Assembly (NCBI GenBank): GCA_016721435.1
Contig: JADKIC010000047.1
Location: forward strand, 1-47,461
Direction of reading: 5' to 3'
From: Bacteroidota bacterium
GTDB taxonomy: Bacteria > Bacteroidota > Bacteroidia > AKYH767-A > OLB10
Length of the DNA stretch: 47,461 bases
Shown: positions 36,691 to 46,320 of the stretch, one piece after another
Numbering within the stretch: position 1 is the stretch's first letter
How the letters are laid out: every line of letters begins with the position of its first letter
Notes under the pieces: model-generated
Database searches by the model: none
Told to the model about the DNA's origin: nothing
What the model saw: the letters and a program-made list of their open reading frames with translations, nothing else
Position numbers and translations under genes: made by a program

Positions 36691-37213
36691 GGTGGGAAGC
36701 ACAGCAGTCACCATTTTCCGATAAGTCCTATTCTTATAATTTAAGCGTCTGAAGTCTATAAAACGGAGAATTAAACTCATTTTTAATAAAAGTGCATTGC
36801 GGTCAAAGGGTAGTTCAATTTGGACTTATGAAATGCAACGCTTTTTTCAAAAATTTGTCATTGGGTTCTGACAAAGCATTTTTCTTCTATTAACAACCTT
36901 TCATTTGTTCTTTAATTTATGCACCCAATCAGTTATTATGCAAAAGAAGCTCGTCCAGATAAAATAGCATAATAAACTCCTGTTTATGAGTTATTTACTG
37001 TAATTTTTTCATGTGATTTACTGAGTGTGCAATGGAGGCAATTTCGCCGATTCACTTCCCTTAGAATAACAGGAAGGGATTTCATTCTACTATCGTATAG
37101 GCAGAATATGGTAAAAAAATCATATGAAATGTGTTGGATAGCATCATTTAATTTTTTAACTTGGGGCCATTATAAACCTATACCTATAGGTATTGAAGTG
37201 ACTTTAAAATTTT
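36691..37213. other. Long intergenic region before the SBBP gene
   Basis: AT-rich and without credible genes; a 123-codon plus-strand frame starting at 37027 overlaps the SBBP gene in another frame and has no protein features. TACCTATAGGTA (37181-37192) is a perfect 12-bp palindrome 22 bases before the SBBP start codon. GGGTAGTT near 36808 is an isolated half-site of the 19-bp palindrome. No clear TAnnTTTG was found on the plus strand close to the gene. Confidence 0.35.
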
Positions 37214-39184
37214 ATGAAAAAGACAAAATTGAACTTGTTTCTGTTTTTTATTCTTTTCGGAATAACGTTAGCTCCCGCACAAACCTTTCAGTGGGCAAAA
37301 CGCATTGGAACAACAACTGGAACGCAGTCCGTACGATCATCCACGACCGATGCAGCCGGGAACATATATCTGACGGGTCTCTTTACCGGTACTGTTGATT
37401 TTGATCCCGGGGCCGCAACGTTTAATCTTATATCATCAGCTGGTTCGCAGGAAGTATTTATATGCAAACTTAGCGCGGCAGGAGCTTTTATTTGGGCAAA
37501 AAGTTTTTCAGGAAGTAGCCCCGATTGGCCACTGGACATAGCGGTTGATGCAACAGGAAATGTTTATACCGTTGGACTGTTTCAGGGAACCGTAGATTTT
37601 GATCCCGGTGCCGCTGTTTCCAATATTACTTCCTTCGGTGGAACAGATGGGTTTTTAAGTAAGTTAAGTAGTGCAGGTAATTTGGTGTGGGTAAGAAGAT
37701 TTGGCAGTACAGGTGTAGATCGTTGTCAAAGTGTGGCTATTGACGCTCTCAGCAATATTTATATAAGTGGCTTTCATGGTGCAACTTTTGATGCAGACCC
37801 GAGCCCGTCAGTTTTTAACATAGGAGGCAGTGGTAGTTTCTTAATAAAGGTAAGCAGTGCAGGCAATTTTATATGGGCACGACAACCCGGAGGCTCGGAT
37901 CCCATGATTGCAGTGGATGGAGCCAACAATGTTTATATATCAGGAGAATTTACCGGTACAGTTGATTTTGACCCCATAGGAACTTTTAACCTTACTTCTG
38001 CTGCCAACTATGATGTTTTTGTATCAAAATTAACGGCTGCAGGTGCTTTTGTTTGGGCAAAACGAATGGGAGGACCGGGAAATGATATGTCTACTGATAT
38101 AGTTGTGGACGCGGCAGGCAATGCGCATACCATAGGTCTATTTGATGACGTCTGCGATTTTGATCCGGGAGCAGGAGTTTTTAACATTACTTCGATAGCA
38201 GGGGGAATGGGGGCGGACATGTTTGTAAGCAAACTTAATTCTTCAGGAAACTTTGCTTGGGCAAAAAGTGTTCTTTCACCAAATGGTGTTTATGCATCGA
38301 GTATTGATCTTGATGCCACCGGAAATGTTTATATGACCGGTAACTTTATCGGAACTGTTGACTTTAACACAGGCGCTGGTGTTAATAATCTCGTTGCATC
38401 AACCAGTGAAGGATATTTATTAAAATTGAGTCCTGTCGGTAATTATGTTTGGGCATATGATATAGGCGCAACTACTGCTGTAAACGGCCTGTCTATAACT
38501 ATTGATGCTATTGGAGGCATAATAGCCAGTGGTGCTTTTACGGGTACCGGTGATTTTAATCCATATAGCGCTGTCTTTAACCTTACCTCCAATGCTAATT
38601 TAAATATGTATGTGCTTAAACTGTATGTATCACCTCTCCCTATTGAACTATTAAGTTTTAATGCCACCCAAAACAAAAATGCAGTTGACATCACCTGGCA
38701 AACCTCCACAGAAACCAATAATCATTATTTTACCATTGAAAAAAGTAAAGATGGCCATGCGTTTGAAGAAATTGGAAAAGTAGCTGGTGCAGGAAATTCA
38801 AACACCGTGTTAAATTATTCCCTTACCGATGAAAATCCCCACCCCGGTATTTCCTTCTACCGCTTGAAACAAACCGATTTTAACGGAGAATTTTCTTATT
38901 CAGAAATTGTTGCAGTAAGATTAACGGATTCCAAATATAACGTGCTGACTTACCCGAATCCTTTTCATGATAAATTAAACATTACCATTAACTCGAAGGA
39001 AAAATTATCTTGCTCAATTATGCTTAGAGACCTGGCGGGAAGAATACTATTATCAAATGTTGTTGAAACAGAACAAGATTTTAACAGTTATGAAATAGGT
39101 GCCGGGGCGTTCAGTCCGGGCATCTATTTACTGGAAGTGAAGTCGCCAAATAATAGCTGGATAACGAAGGTAGTTTTAGAATAA
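37214..39184 (+). CDS. SBBP-repeat beta-propeller protein with T9SS sorting domain
   Basis: 656 residues, one of only two plus-strand genes. Signal peptide MKKTKLNLFLFFILFGITLA ending PAQ. Residues about 25-475 hold roughly eight SBBP-type repeats with the pattern DAAGNIYLTGLFTGTVDFDP, SAAGAFIWAK; these fold as a propeller. Then PIELLSFNATQNKNAVDITW, a fibronectin-like linker, and a canonical type A sorting domain (LTYPNPFHDKLNIT, IMLRDLAGRILL, AFSPGIYLLEV, ending ITKVVLE). Exported by T9SS and anchored or released at the cell surface; ligand unknown. Intact. A 12-bp palindrome lies directly upstream. Confidence 0.92.
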   Translation: MKKTKLNLFLFFILFGITLAPAQTFQWAKRIGTTTGTQSVRSSTTDAAGNIYLTGLFTGTVDFDPGAATFNLISSAGSQEVFICKLSAAGAFIWAKSFSGSSPDWPLDIAVDATGNVYTVGLFQGTVDFDPGAAVSNITSFGGTDGFLSKLSSAGNLVWVRRFGSTGVDRCQSVAIDALSNIYISGFHGATFDADPSPSVFNIGGSGSFLIKVSSAGNFIWARQPGGSDPMIAVDGANNVYISGEFTGTVDFDPIGTFNLTSAANYDVFVSKLTAAGAFVWAKRMGGPGNDMSTDIVVDAAGNAHTIGLFDDVCDFDPGAGVFNITSIAGGMGADMFVSKLNSSGNFAWAKSVLSPNGVYASSIDLDATGNVYMTGNFIGTVDFNTGAGVNNLVASTSEGYLLKLSPVGNYVWAYDIGATTAVNGLSITIDAIGGIIASGAFTGTGDFNPYSAVFNLTSNANLNMYVLKLYVSPLPIELLSFNATQNKNAVDITWQTSTETNNHYFTIEKSKDGHAFEEIGKVAGAGNSNTVLNYSLTDENPHPGISFYRLKQTDFNGEFSYSEIVAVRLTDSKYNVLTYPNPFHDKLNITINSKEKLSCSIMLRDLAGRILLSNVVETEQDFNSYEIGAGAFSPGIYLLEVKSPNNSWITKVVLE

Positions 39185-39367
39185 ATATTCTTTTATTTTG
39201 AGCCTTTGTCATCTGTTAAGATTGTCGCAAATGATTCGGGTATTAGAGTAGGAAGGGTATTTGAAAACCTTCAGCCGAAATTAAGCAAAAGCCGGTAGAA
39301 GTGTGCAAATGCTCAACTACTTCCTCCAGCCCTGGTTTTTGCAAATTCCTTGTTAGCGGTTTTTTAC

Positions 39368-39991
39368 TTATATTTTTTGTTCTCGCGATTTAATTTGTTT
39401 AAAGTCTTCATATTTGGTAAAATACTCTAGTCCTAAAACTAATAGCATGGAGCTTATAATATATACTTTCTGCATTATCACTGCCCATCCCAGATAACCG
39501 AAACCAAAAAGAAAAAAGAAACAGTAATAAGTCATTAAGCAAATTATACAGCAGAATTTAAGTAAATGAAGCTTTGTCTTTAGGATAAATACGGTAATAA
39601 TAAACAAGCCAAACAATGTTAAAATGATCGATATTACTCCCAGATCATGCAAGGGTGTTGCAATTAGGAAAATAAATAGGATGTTGGTAAAGCCTACAAT
39701 TTTTAAAATAGTAGCCCATTGTCTTGAAGATATCCTTTTTGACATATGTATAAAAAATAATCCATAACCCACCGAGTGGAATGCCATGCCAATAATTGCC
39801 CACATCCTGCCAGAGTTTTCCGAACCGTTTATCGCTTCTGTCGCAAACAAATTGCTTATGAAATTTTTTGACCAGACAAATCCTATAGAATTTTTGTCAA
39901 GCAATGAGCCGCCGGGATAAACTAAGGTGGCTATTACTATTAAAATAATAGAAGTCACCAAGCATATCAAAACCGCATGTTTCTTAATCAT
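39368..39991 (-). CDS. DUF998-like membrane protein
   Basis: 207 residues with about six hydrophobic helices (VLICLVTSIILIVIATLVYP, FTNILFIFLIATPLH, VISIILTLFGLFIITVFIL, CIICLMTYYCFFFLFGFGYL, VYIISSMLLVLGL). The loop YPGGSLLD and the stretch FATEAINGSENSGRMWA fit DUF998. Cytoplasmic membrane protein of unknown function. The 180 bp between it and the convergent SBBP gene hold nothing recognisable besides a short GTTAGCGG phrase common to intergenic repeats here. Confidence 0.75.
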   Translation of the reverse strand: MIKKHAVLICLVTSIILIVIATLVYPGGSLLDKNSIGFVWSKNFISNLFATEAINGSENSGRMWAIIGMAFHSVGYGLFFIHMSKRISSRQWATILKIVGFTNILFIFLIATPLHDLGVISIILTLFGLFIITVFILKTKLHLLKFCCIICLMTYYCFFFLFGFGYLGWAVIMQKVYIISSMLLVLGLEYFTKYEDFKQIKSREQKI

Positions 39992-40133
39992 TTGCCTTAC
40001 TGATAAATTTCGAATTGTGGTTTACAACTCCTGGGTGGAATCTGTTCATTAAATTACATTCCCGAATAGCTAAAGGGAGTCCTTATATCACAGCTTGCCC
40101 GGATTTGTCCATCTGATTTTAAACCAGATTCAT

Positions 40134-40643
40134 TTATTTTGACTTATGAGCTTCCATATCTATTTCAATCAACTGTCCATCTATTGCAAGGCCATTTACT
40201 TCAAGCCAGGTTCCTGTCGGGAATTGTTTTTTGTAGATAGAGGTACGAAATCCTGATACGTTAATAAAGTCTTTCATATTTGTCGTGTAAACGTTTTCCA
40301 CAACAACATCATCAAAAGTGAAACCATAATGTTTTAGGATTTTCTCTAAGTCAATATAGCAATTTTTCATTTGCTGTTCCATATCTCCCGGTGCTACAAT
40401 AACACCTTTATCGTCCATACTGACCGCACCTGATATTTTCAAGTCATCACCTATTCTAACGGCGTGTGAATAACCAAATGATTTTTCAAGTTCAGGTCTT
40501 AATAAAAAGTATTCAGGTTCTTCTGTTTTTATTATTACTTCTTTGACTTCCTTTATCTCCTGTTTGCAACTTTGAAATATTGTTGTCAAACCTGAAAGTG
40601 CCAATAACATTGCCATTTTTAATACCCTTTTGTAATTGTACAT
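40134..40643 (-). CDS. RidA/YjgF-like lipoprotein without the catalytic Arg
   Basis: 169 residues. Signal peptide with lipobox (LLALSGLTTIFQSC), then a Rid domain (SHAVRIGDDLKISGAVSMDD, DMEQQMKNCYIDLEKILKHY, GFTFDDVVVENVYTTNMKDF). RidA proteins are trimeric enamine/imine deaminases that need an Arg in a P-A-R-[ST] motif; here the corresponding stretch reads FPTGTWLEVNGL, with no Arg. A periplasmic, lipid-anchored, probably non-deaminating member is therefore likely. Start at 40643 kept because it gives a positively charged n-region. Confidence 0.85.
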   Translation of the reverse strand: MYNYKRVLKMAMLLALSGLTTIFQSCKQEIKEVKEVIIKTEEPEYFLLRPELEKSFGYSHAVRIGDDLKISGAVSMDDKGVIVAPGDMEQQMKNCYIDLEKILKHYGFTFDDVVVENVYTTNMKDFINVSGFRTSIYKKQFPTGTWLEVNGLAIDGQLIEIDMEAHKSK

Positions 40644-40771
40644 TTTTGATTTTATTTTTTGTTTGTGCTTACTCTGGTCGGTTTTCAGCGTCCTCTTTGT
40701 TTTTTTGTCAAAGTAAATTTATGTCTGCCTGTTTGATAGGTCTGCTGAACTATTCTGGAATTTTCTTGTCC

Positions 40772-42095
40772 TTATTCTTTATTCAACTCCGCATAATCAA
40801 AAACCAAATTACAAAAAGTAATTACGCCTAATTTAAAAGAAGCATCATCAATCATAAATTCAGGGGTATGATGTGTTGGTGCTGTTTTGGGGTCCTTTCC
40901 TTTGGGCATACCACCCAACCGAAAGTATAAGCCGGGCACTTTTTGAGCATAAAATGAAAAATCTTCTGCACCGGTATTCGCAGGAACAAGCAATACATTT
41001 TGCATTCCGGCAGATTTTTGCAAAGAGGGTAACATTGCATTTGTAAGTGCAAGATGATTAAACGTAACAGGATATTTAACTCCATAAGGCACTTCTACCA
41101 CTGCTGTTGCACCTGCTGCTTCGGCTGTTTTTTCTGCAATTTGTTTAATACGGTTATAAATCAAGGTTTCATCTTCATTGGTGAATGCCCTCACATCTCC
41201 AAGTATCTCCACTTGTGAAGGAATAATATTAGAGCGGTTGCCCCCATTAATAGCTCCAACTGTAACTACAGCAGCATTTTCAGTGAGATTCACATTTCTG
41301 CTTACAATTTGTTGAAGACTGACAACAATTTGAGAAGCAGTAAGAATTGGGTCAACCGAAAACCACGGTTTAGACCCATGACTGGGTTTACCTTTTACTG
41401 TAATTTTAAAATCACCAACACCAGCTAAACATCCACCCGGGCGATAGGAAATATTACCAACCTCCAATTGTGAACCCATGTGCAATCCGAATATGACATC
41501 TACTTTAGGATTTTCCATTACGCCTTCTTTCACCATCAAATAGGCTCCCCCTTCTTCACCAACAGGTGCACCTTCTTCTGCCGGCTGAAAAATAAATTTC
41601 ACGGTGCCTTTCAAATCTTTTTTCATGCCGGTTAATATTTCTGCGACACCCATCAATATGGCCACATGGGCATCATGTCCGCAAGCATGCATTACGCTTT
41701 GTTTCTTTACCGTTATACATGGTTTTTACTTTGGAGGCAAAAGGCAAATCATTTATTTCCTCTACTGGTAAAGCATCCATGTCGGCTCTTAGAGCTATAA
41801 CAGGTCCGGGGTGGTCTCCTTTTAAAATGCCCACCACACCTGTAACGCCCACTTTTGTTTTAACTTCTATGCCCAACGATTGTAAATGTTTGGCCACGAG
41901 TTCGGCAGTACGAAACTCCCGGTTTCCCAGTTCAGGATTTTGATGAATGTCGTGCCGCCAGGCAATAACTTTTTGCTCAATTTTGTCGGCACTTTTAGCG
42001 ATGAGTTCGCTGTAATTACTTGTTTGTGCTAAAAGTTGAAAAGAAAACACATTGAGCAATGCGATAAATACCAGGGTTGCATTTTTAATTTTCAT
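40772..42095 (-). pseudogene. Secreted M20 amidohydrolase (hippurate/IAA-amino-acid hydrolase type), frameshifted
   Basis: About 440 residues in two overlapping frames. The first part (to 41673) has signal peptide MKIKNATLVFIALLNVFSFQ ending LLAQ, then AWRHDIHQNPELGNREFRTA and ALRADMDALPVEE. The second (from 41692) begins MHACGHDAHVAILMGVAEIL and has QPAEEGAPVGEEGGA and the final metal-ligand region PTHHTPEFMIDD. Together they show the dinuclear metal ligands of the M20D family, which cleaves N-acyl amino acids or amidohydrolase substrates. The break is near 41690: ETK then one extra C before GTAATG (expected ETKVMHACGHDAH), an insertion not in a long homopolymer. Start 42095 chosen for the signal peptide. 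Confidence 0.8.
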
Positions 42096-42116
42096 TTCAT
42101 TATGTTGATTTGTCAA

Positions 42117-42323
42117 TGTATGGTTAGGTGTTGAAGTCAGCCTCCGTATTACCGCTAACGGTTGGCCGCTTTGCGAAGGCGGTGATTTCTAGCACAAAAG
42201 TTCATTAGGTGTACAAAGCTTGGATGTAGCACTACACTGTCATACAAGCACGAAACTCCGCCTTTTGTTAAGCAGATGGTAGCAGTTCGTTGTACTTATT
42301 CCCTAAGCTGTTTCATTCTTTAA
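42117..42323. repeat. Intergenic repeat S, copy 1
   Basis: Gap between DUF885 stop and M20 start. It contains ACCGCTAACGGTTGGCCGCT, GCGAAGGCGG, GCACTACACTGTCATACAAG and TTAAGCAGATGGTAGCAGTT, phrases resembling the elements at 45530 and 47395 (GTTxGGCGAxGxxGG, TAGCACTAAA). Typical of non-coding dispersed repeats in Bacteroidota. No gene. Confidence 0.35.
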
Positions 42324-44075
42324 TTAATTCAGGATATTGTGCCATTCTTTTTTGTCTGCCAACAATAACTCTCGCATGATCTGAATAGGAGGCATGCCGT
42401 TATCCAGCATAGCATCATTGAATTTTTTTAAGCTGTAATTTACCCCTTCTTGATTTTTATAATCTTCCTGCAATTTAAGGATCTGTAATTTCCCTAAAGT
42501 ATAAAATAAATAACCGGGGTCATATGTACCACGAAGTGCTTCTTGCCGCGAAGGTTTATCACCCTGATACCAATTGTCCATAAAGAACTGTGTAGCTTGC
42601 TCCACATTCATGCCCTGACAATGAGTTTTAATGGAAACACACAAACGGCAAATACGAAGTAAAGCTTCACCCGATTGAGCCAAACGGAATTTGGCCGCTT
42701 TAATCGAATCTCCCGAATTGCCATAACCGGCATCAATCAACATTTTTTCAGTGTAGTGTGCCCAGCCTTCAATAAATGCATAACTGCCAAATATCTTACG
42801 AACTTTAGAAGCGTCAGACGCATTTAAATGCAAAAATTGGGTATAGTGGCCAGGATAGGCTTCGTGAATAGAAACAACATCGGTAGTATAAAAATTAAAC
42901 TGCGCCAGCCAGTCTTCCTGTTGTTTTGGTGTCCACTTTGGATCAACGGGTGTGATATAATAATAAGCTTCAGTTGCTTTAGTTTCAAACGGACCGGGCG
43001 TATCCATAGATGCTGTACTTGTTGCACGGGCAAAAGCAGGAGTTTCTTCCATTTTTACACGCACTTCAGACGGAAGTGTTACAATTTGATGGTCAATCAA
43101 AAATTGCCGGATAGCTTCTGTATTTTTTTTAGCATCCGCAATTAAACTTTGTGCTGTCGGATGCTCTTTTTGCAATTCATTATATACATCAATTGATTTT
43201 TTATTGGGGTTAATAATTTTTGCTGCAGCATTGAATGAAGCTTGTTCTTTTTGCAACTCTTCCATTCCTGCAGCTAAAATTTTATCTGCCGTCAGGGTTA
43301 TACTTTCCCCGTAAAGTAACATTTTTTGATAATTATCTTTTCCAATAGCATAATTATTATTGGCTTTTGGTAATTTTTCCTTTTCTAAAAATAGCGCATA
43401 GTCATTGATGGCTGCTATAGCCTTTTTATTGGCAGCGGTAAATTCCTTCATCAGCGATTCGTTCTTCACCTCTTTTAAAGCTACCCTTAAATCATTTTCA
43501 AGAAAGGAAGCCGAACCTCTGGCAATTTCAATAGCCAATTGAATGTGTGGAATGGCTAGCGTATCCTGCAAATTAGCTTTTGCATTTTCATAAAATTGGG
43601 GCACTTTATTTTCAATGGCTATTATTGATTTTATTTGTTGTTCTATCGGCGCAAAGTTGCGTTTTATATAAATATTTACATCAACAGCTCCGGCATACGT
43701 CATTGGATTTTTGGTATATATTTTCAAGTCTTCAAATGAAAATATCTCATTTTTAATACCTGAACGAAGTATGTTCCAATCGTAATAGCTGTTAGTACTT
43801 AAAGAGGCGGTATCTGTTTCAGAAAGCATTTTATCATAATATTTCAATCGTTTTAATTCTTCATCAATGGAGGCCTTGCTGTAATCGGGCAGTTTGCCAT
43901 CATATTCATGCAAACCAAGTGAAACACCACTTTGCGGACGCCAATTTAAATATCCTTTGATATATTCTTCAGCTACTTTTTCAAAAGCACTGTCTCCATT
44001 AGCATTAGACTTTTTTTGATTATCAGTGCAGCTGACAGCAGCTAAAACTAAAAGCAACAGCATATATCTTTTCAC
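42324..44075 (-). CDS. DUF885 family lipoprotein (putative metallopeptidase)
   Basis: 583 residues from GTG at 44075, which gives MKRYMLLLLVLAAVSC, a clean type II signal peptide; the longest frame would start at 44141 with an extension lacking signal character. Family motifs are YLNWRPQSGVSLGLHEYDGK, the metal-binding HEAYPGH at 404-410, and EGWAHYTEKM with Glu436 as probable third ligand, followed by YDPGYLFYTLGKLQI. DUF885 proteins have a gluzincin-like fold and are often annotated as secreted peptidases. Gene is intact. Lies upstream of the M20 gene and downstream of the esterase on the same strand, with repeats in between, so not a tight operon. Confidence 0.88.
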   Translation of the reverse strand: MKRYMLLLLVLAAVSCTDNQKKSNANGDSAFEKVAEEYIKGYLNWRPQSGVSLGLHEYDGKLPDYSKASIDEELKRLKYYDKMLSETDTASLSTNSYYDWNILRSGIKNEIFSFEDLKIYTKNPMTYAGAVDVNIYIKRNFAPIEQQIKSIIAIENKVPQFYENAKANLQDTLAIPHIQLAIEIARGSASFLENDLRVALKEVKNESLMKEFTAANKKAIAAINDYALFLEKEKLPKANNNYAIGKDNYQKMLLYGESITLTADKILAAGMEELQKEQASFNAAAKIINPNKKSIDVYNELQKEHPTAQSLIADAKKNTEAIRQFLIDHQIVTLPSEVRVKMEETPAFARATSTASMDTPGPFETKATEAYYYITPVDPKWTPKQQEDWLAQFNFYTTDVVSIHEAYPGHYTQFLHLNASDASKVRKIFGSYAFIEGWAHYTEKMLIDAGYGNSGDSIKAAKFRLAQSGEALLRICRLCVSIKTHCQGMNVEQATQFFMDNWYQGDKPSRQEALRGTYDPGYLFYTLGKLQILKLQEDYKNQEGVNYSLKKFNDAMLDNGMPPIQIMRELLLADKKEWHNILN

Positions 44076-44258
44076 TTTTTGAATTATTATAAAGTTTAAA
44101 CTTGTATTTTTTGAGATATTATAAAATAATATTTTCATCATGTCATTGTTATTTATGTCTTAAAATTGCATTAGCTTCTGGCTTGTGCGGTCGGCTTTTG
44201 TTTCTCATTCATTTTGAAATTTGATTTTAATTGAGCATGTTGAGTGAGTAGATTATGT

Positions 44259-45488
44259 TTATTCTTTATCACTTTCAAGTTCCGTCAATTTTTTTCTGGT
44301 CACTTCATTTTCCATAATGGATAAGGCTTTTTTAAACTGAGTAACCGCATTTGACTTATCGCCAATGGCAATAAAATAATCACCATAAGAATCATAGACA
44401 TTATAACTTCCATCGTAATTTTCTATATTGAGCTTAAAAAAACGTTCTGCTGTTTTATACATTTTCTTTCCCAAAAAATCATAACCCATGTAGTTGATTT
44501 CGCCTTCATCGGGTTTGATTGGGTAGCCCATTTTTTGAGAAATTTCAGCAAAATGCTTTTGGTATTTCTCAACTATTGCACCGGTAGAATCTGTGAAATC
44601 TTTATTCGTCAATTTTATAGGGTAAAAATCGAAGAAAACGCGTAAGGCATCGTATTCGGTAATAAGAGGGGCAGAGCCGTGAGTATCATGTGGATAGTAT
44701 TTGCCCCGATAATTTAATCCATTTTGTTTATTTTTCTCAAAAGCAGATTGCAGTGCCAAAATGGAACGGATATGCTGTGTGTCCTCAGCAGTATCATTTT
44801 CTATCTTTTCTATATCCATGCCTTCCTCCATCGTATTGGCAATACCGAGATATAAAGATTTTCCTTCGAATTTCTTTTCTGCTAAAACTCTTTGCGTTTG
44901 CTTTAAGAGTTTTTCATTATCCCACCACATACTTGGATCAATGGCTACATAGGAGTTGAATAAATTTGTGTGATTGACCAATGTATTTATCACCATCAAT
45001 CCACCTAGTGAATGCCCGATTAAAATTCGGTAAGGTGCAGTCGGATAAACTGAATCAATATGTGGGAATAATTCTTTTTCAATAAAGGCTGTGAAAAGTT
45101 CTCCTCCACCTGTTGTTTTTGTCATTATGCTATCCATATAGGGTGCTGAGGAAATATGAGAAGTCGTGAGGTCGCGCATGCGGTCGGTATTGGTAATGCC
45201 GATAACAATCATTTTAGGGCACATCATATTACCATTGATTGTACTCAATTGTTGAATCATGCCTACAACTGATGAAAAATGCCCATCACCATCTAATAAA
45301 TACACGACTGGATATTTTTCATTAGCACCATCAGGCACATGGACCCAAATCTTTCTTTGTTCACCCAATATTTTTGATCGGATGCTATCTGTTTTGCCGA
45401 TGACAATGCTCTGATTATCTTCTTTCCCTTGCGCAAAAACAAGGTTAGCCAGAAGACAGAAAGCGAGGGATATAAGTGTTTTTTTCAT
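44259..45488 (-). CDS. Secreted alpha/beta-hydrolase esterase (Fes/IroE-like) with TPR tail
   Basis: 409 residues. Signal peptide MKKTLISLAFCLLANLVFAQ. The esterase domain (about 25-295) has RKIWVHVPDGANEKYPVVYL, nucleophile Ser160 in LIGHSLGGLMV, AIDPSMWWDN and a catalytic His candidate in HDTHGSAPL. This is the pattern of putative esterases related to enterochelin esterase (IroE/Fes) and esterase D. The final 80 residues form TPR-like helices (AERFFKLNIENYDGSYNVYD, AVTQFKKALSIMENEVTRKK). Periplasmic or secreted carboxylesterase; substrate unknown. Intact. Confidence 0.9.
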   Translation of the reverse strand: MKKTLISLAFCLLANLVFAQGKEDNQSIVIGKTDSIRSKILGEQRKIWVHVPDGANEKYPVVYLLDGDGHFSSVVGMIQQLSTINGNMMCPKMIVIGITNTDRMRDLTTSHISSAPYMDSIMTKTTGGGELFTAFIEKELFPHIDSVYPTAPYRILIGHSLGGLMVINTLVNHTNLFNSYVAIDPSMWWDNEKLLKQTQRVLAEKKFEGKSLYLGIANTMEEGMDIEKIENDTAEDTQHIRSILALQSAFEKNKQNGLNYRGKYYPHDTHGSAPLITEYDALRVFFDFYPIKLTNKDFTDSTGAIVEKYQKHFAEISQKMGYPIKPDEGEINYMGYDFLGKKMYKTAERFFKLNIENYDGSYNVYDSYGDYFIAIGDKSNAVTQFKKALSIMENEVTRKKLTELESDKE

Positions 45489-45529
45489 TTTACAATACTG
45501 TTTTTACTTTTAAAGCGGCTATATTAAGT

Positions 45530-45745
45530 TACCGCATAACGTTTTGGTGGTTGGCGAAGATACGGTCCCGAGGCTTCAGGATCGAAGCACTAAACTGTCT
45601 GCCGGCACTGTGCCGATAGCTATCGGCATTGATACGAAGCACAATCCCGATAGCTATCCATCGGCAATCAAAGGCTTGCCGACATCGCTGCGGGATCAAT
45701 TAAGCATACTGTCCCGAAGCCTCGCCAATTTCTTGTAGGTGCTGT
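45530..45745. repeat. Intergenic repeat S, copy 2, with CGATAGCTATCG palindromes
   Basis: Starts CGCATAACGTTTTGGTGGTT and GGCGAAGATACGG, has GAAGCACTAAACTGTC, two CCGATAGCTATC palindromes (near 45611 and 45648) and ends CCTCGCCAATTTC then TGCTGTTAGCATA. Ends are partly inverted copies of each other (TTGGCGA/TCGCCAA). Open frames within it are spurious. Confidence 0.5.
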
Positions 45746-45760
45746 TAGCATAGTGTTTCT

Positions 45761-46273
45761 TTATTCCAGGTTAATGGATTCGATTGGTAAGTTTGTGTTC
45801 CAAATGTTGCTACAAAGCTTCCACTCGCCATTTACATTTTTCCAGATATTAATGTACTTTCCTTTGTCAATAGTATTTTCTTCTCCGTATCTTAAGTAAT
45901 AAGTTCCCTCATCAATTAAATAGTCCTGATTACCATAAAATGATGTGGTCAATTCTTTAAACTCATAAATTCCATAATTGACCCAATTAGTATTCAATTG
46001 TGAAATAGCTTTTCTGCCCGTCACAATTTCGGAATTTGGGGGCAGCACTCTTGCATCTTCGGTAAAGATGTTATTCAGGAAAGATGTGTCCTTTGAAATA
46101 TGTGCTTCTGTGAAACGCTTAGTGATTTGTTGAATTTTCGATTTAGCATCGTTTAAATCAAATTCTACTTTTTTCTCATCGGTTTGTTCTTTTGAATTAC
46201 TCGTCTTGTCACAAGAATAAATTACTAATCCGAAGATTAATGTCAAAAATAAAAGTTTCGGTAATGCTCTCAT
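45761..46273 (-). CDS. DUF4440 / SnoaL-like (NTF2 fold) lipoprotein
   Basis: 170 residues. Lipobox Cys in LIFGLVIYSC. Residues about 45-165 fit the NTF2-like fold: QQITKRFTEAHISKDTSFLN, IFTEDARVLPPNSEIVTGRK, AISQLNTNW and GKYINIWKNVNGEWKLCSNI, the last being typical of DUF4440. A lipid-anchored protein that may bind a small ligand; no reaction can be assigned. Repeat R copy 4 lies 77 bases upstream of its start. Confidence 0.87.
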   Translation of the reverse strand: MRALPKLLFLTLIFGLVIYSCDKTSNSKEQTDEKKVEFDLNDAKSKIQQITKRFTEAHISKDTSFLNNIFTEDARVLPPNSEIVTGRKAISQLNTNWVNYGIYEFKELTTSFYGNQDYLIDEGTYYLRYGEENTIDKGKYINIWKNVNGEWKLCSNIWNTNLPIESINLE

Positions 46274-46320
46274 TTAATTAGACTTTTGGTTGGTTCAACA
46301 TTATGCATAACGCTCCCGCG

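Noticed and set aside
36808..36815. GGGTAGTT half-site
   Set aside because: Single half-site with no opposing arm.
37027..37398. 123-codon plus-strand open frame before and into the SBBP gene
   Set aside because: Overlaps the signal peptide of the well-supported SBBP protein in another frame and has no protein features.
45544..45738. Plus-strand open frame between esterase and DUF4440 genes
   Set aside because: It is made of the S-type intergenic repeat with CGATAGCTATCG palindromes.
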